Assembly (NCBI GenBank): GCA_947643165.1
Contig: CANRVB010000012.1
Coordinates: 1-64,000 of the forward strand
Direction of reading: 5' to 3'
DNA length: 64,000 nucleotides
DNA from: an uncultured Porphyromonadaceae bacterium
GTDB lineage: Bacteria > Bacteroidota > Bacteroidia > Bacteroidales > Muribaculaceae
Position numbers and translations under genes: made by a program. The notes beneath the pieces are model-generated. The model did no database searches, was not told where the DNA came from, and saw only the letters and a program-made list of their open reading frames with translations. This document shows positions 63,395 to 64,000 of this stretch, one piece after another (position 1 is the first letter of the stretch; every line of letters begins with the position of its first letter).

Positions 63395-64000
63395 TAGTAG
63401 AACAAACCAGCTGCCAAAAACAACGATACCGAGAAACTGAATACTATTCCACGGATGCCCAGCCCCAAAGGGAAAGCCATGATATAAGTTGACGGCAGAC
63501 CGACCAGAATATAACTGACAAATGAGATCCAAAGCATCGGTAAGACCTTGGCTGTGCCACGCAGAGCGTTGGCATAATTAATCTGTGTGGCATCCCCAAG
63601 CTGATACATCACCATCGGCAGTATCAGAGTGATAGCCGTAGCCTCAACAAGCGGATCGTTTGTGAAGATCCCGACTACACGATCGGTGAAACATATGAAA
63701 AACGTAGACGACATTGCGGCAAGACACAATATGATGCGGTAACCGCGGTGTGCTATGCTACGCATCTCTACATGATCACAAGTACCGGCAGCATTGGCAA
63801 CAAGAACCGACACCGCTGATCCCATACTGTAGTATATACAGAAACCAAGAGTGCCAATGATCAGAAATATCTGAAATGATGCAAGCGATATAGCACCAAG
63901 CCATCCGGCCATTACGCTCGCCCCGGAAAAAGCGCCGGTCTCAAACGCCATCTGCAATGATATAGGCCAAGAAGTACGGCCTATCTGACCAAGCATCCGC
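63346..64000 (-). CDS. MATE-family efflux transporter, 5' truncated by the window edge
   Basis: The frame is open to the right edge, so only the C-terminal half is seen (about 218 of an expected 440-460 residues). Six helices. The segment IGRTSWPISLQMAFETGAFSGASVMAGWLG is the start of the second MATE bundle, followed by YSMGSAVSVLVANAAG. The last residues FYYYFMRATRPNSSMARE overlap the 3' end of the GT4 gene by 49 bases. Drug or metabolite substrate is unknown. Confidence 0.88.
   Translation of the reverse strand, partial: RMLGQIGRTSWPISLQMAFETGAFSGASVMAGWLGAISLASFQIFLIIGTLGFCIYYSMGSAVSVLVANAAGTCDHVEMRSIAHRGYRIILCLAAMSSTFFICFTDRVVGIFTNDPLVEATAITLILPMVMYQLGDATQINYANALRGTAKVLPMLWISFVSYILVGLPSTYIMAFPLGLGIRGIVFSFSVSLFLAAGLFYYYFMRATRPNSSMARE

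Noticed and set aside
1-64000. tRNA, rRNA, tmRNA, RNase P or insertion-sequence genes
   Set aside because: Intergenic regions were scanned by eye for T-arm, anticodon and transposase patterns; none was convincing.

Overview
The window reads as a chromosomal segment of a gut Bacteroidales bacterium, most likely a Muribaculaceae (S24-7) relative. That placement is inference from gene content and style. The signs are Bacteroidetes-type promoters (TTTG, about 20 bases, TAnnTTTG), absence of Shine-Dalgarno sites, a SusC/SusD pair, the PorX response regulator, DUF4492 next to cydAB, Imm17, DUF2851 and PepSY-like small proteins. No rRNA, tRNA, CRISPR array, insertion sequence, integrase or prophage gene was seen. 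The 5' edge cuts a YhcG-type nuclease gene and the 3' edge cuts a MATE transporter gene.

Layout. 0-0.8 kb: partial YhcG nuclease. 1.3-10.5 kb (+): CoA-transferase, porX, tsaE, a small Imm17-type membrane protein, pyrG, yidC, rbfA and a LolC/E-type permease. 10.5-17.2 kb: TrmH-type rRNA methylase (-) divergent from a secreted GH29 fucosidase and a secreted GEVED-like protein, then a TM2 protein (-) divergent from an Omp85-family outer-membrane protein. 17.3-22.9 kb (-): GH29 fucosidase, GH3 glycosidase, ferritin and a secreted esterase. 23.0-24.4 kb: MTA/SAH nucleosidase coupled to an AlbA_2 (Schlafen-type) protein. 24.4-31.7 kb: a long structured leader region with a G10 tract, then susC, susD and a DUF1735 lipoprotein. 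31.8-32.8 kb (-): a CMP-sugar synthetase and a Val-Glu-Ala repeat lipoprotein. 33-41.2 kb (+): polyferredoxin, thyA, folA, SPFH protein, HAD phosphatase, DUF4492, cydAB, DUF2851. 41.3-44.7 kb (+): phosphoesterase/PQQ-propeller protein and a LysO-type exporter. 44.7-48.6 kb (-): CvpA and a tricorn-like protease. 48.6-49.4 kb: an 800-base intergenic region with a candidate small RNA and a three-copy promoter repeat. 49.4-56.5 kb: rlmN, an Asn/Gly/Pro repeat protein, nadE, a PepSY-like protein, an NhaC antiporter (-) and a cytidylate-kinase-like protein. 56.5-62.1 kb (-): a DUF308 protein and sufBCDS. 62.2-64 kb: a GT4 glycosyltransferase and the cut MATE gene.

How the genes work together. Housekeeping functions dominate: ribosome maturation (rbfA, rlmN, trmH), tRNA t6A (tsaE), membrane insertion (yidC), CTP, dTMP and folate supply, NAD synthesis, Fe-S assembly and bd oxidase respiration. 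The accessory layer is glycan use: two GH29 fucosidases, a GH3 enzyme and an esterase in one region, and a SusCD uptake system that has no hydrolase or regulator next to it.

The most interesting signals are non-coding. They are a candidate minus-strand small RNA with matching promoter and terminator (about 48.88-49.00 kb), a tandem triplicate palindromic promoter repeat before rlmN, a candidate structured RNA plus a G10 tract ahead of susC, and a reversal of strand composition near 41-43 kb that would fit a replication origin or a rearrangement boundary. All of these are unproven readings of sequence.
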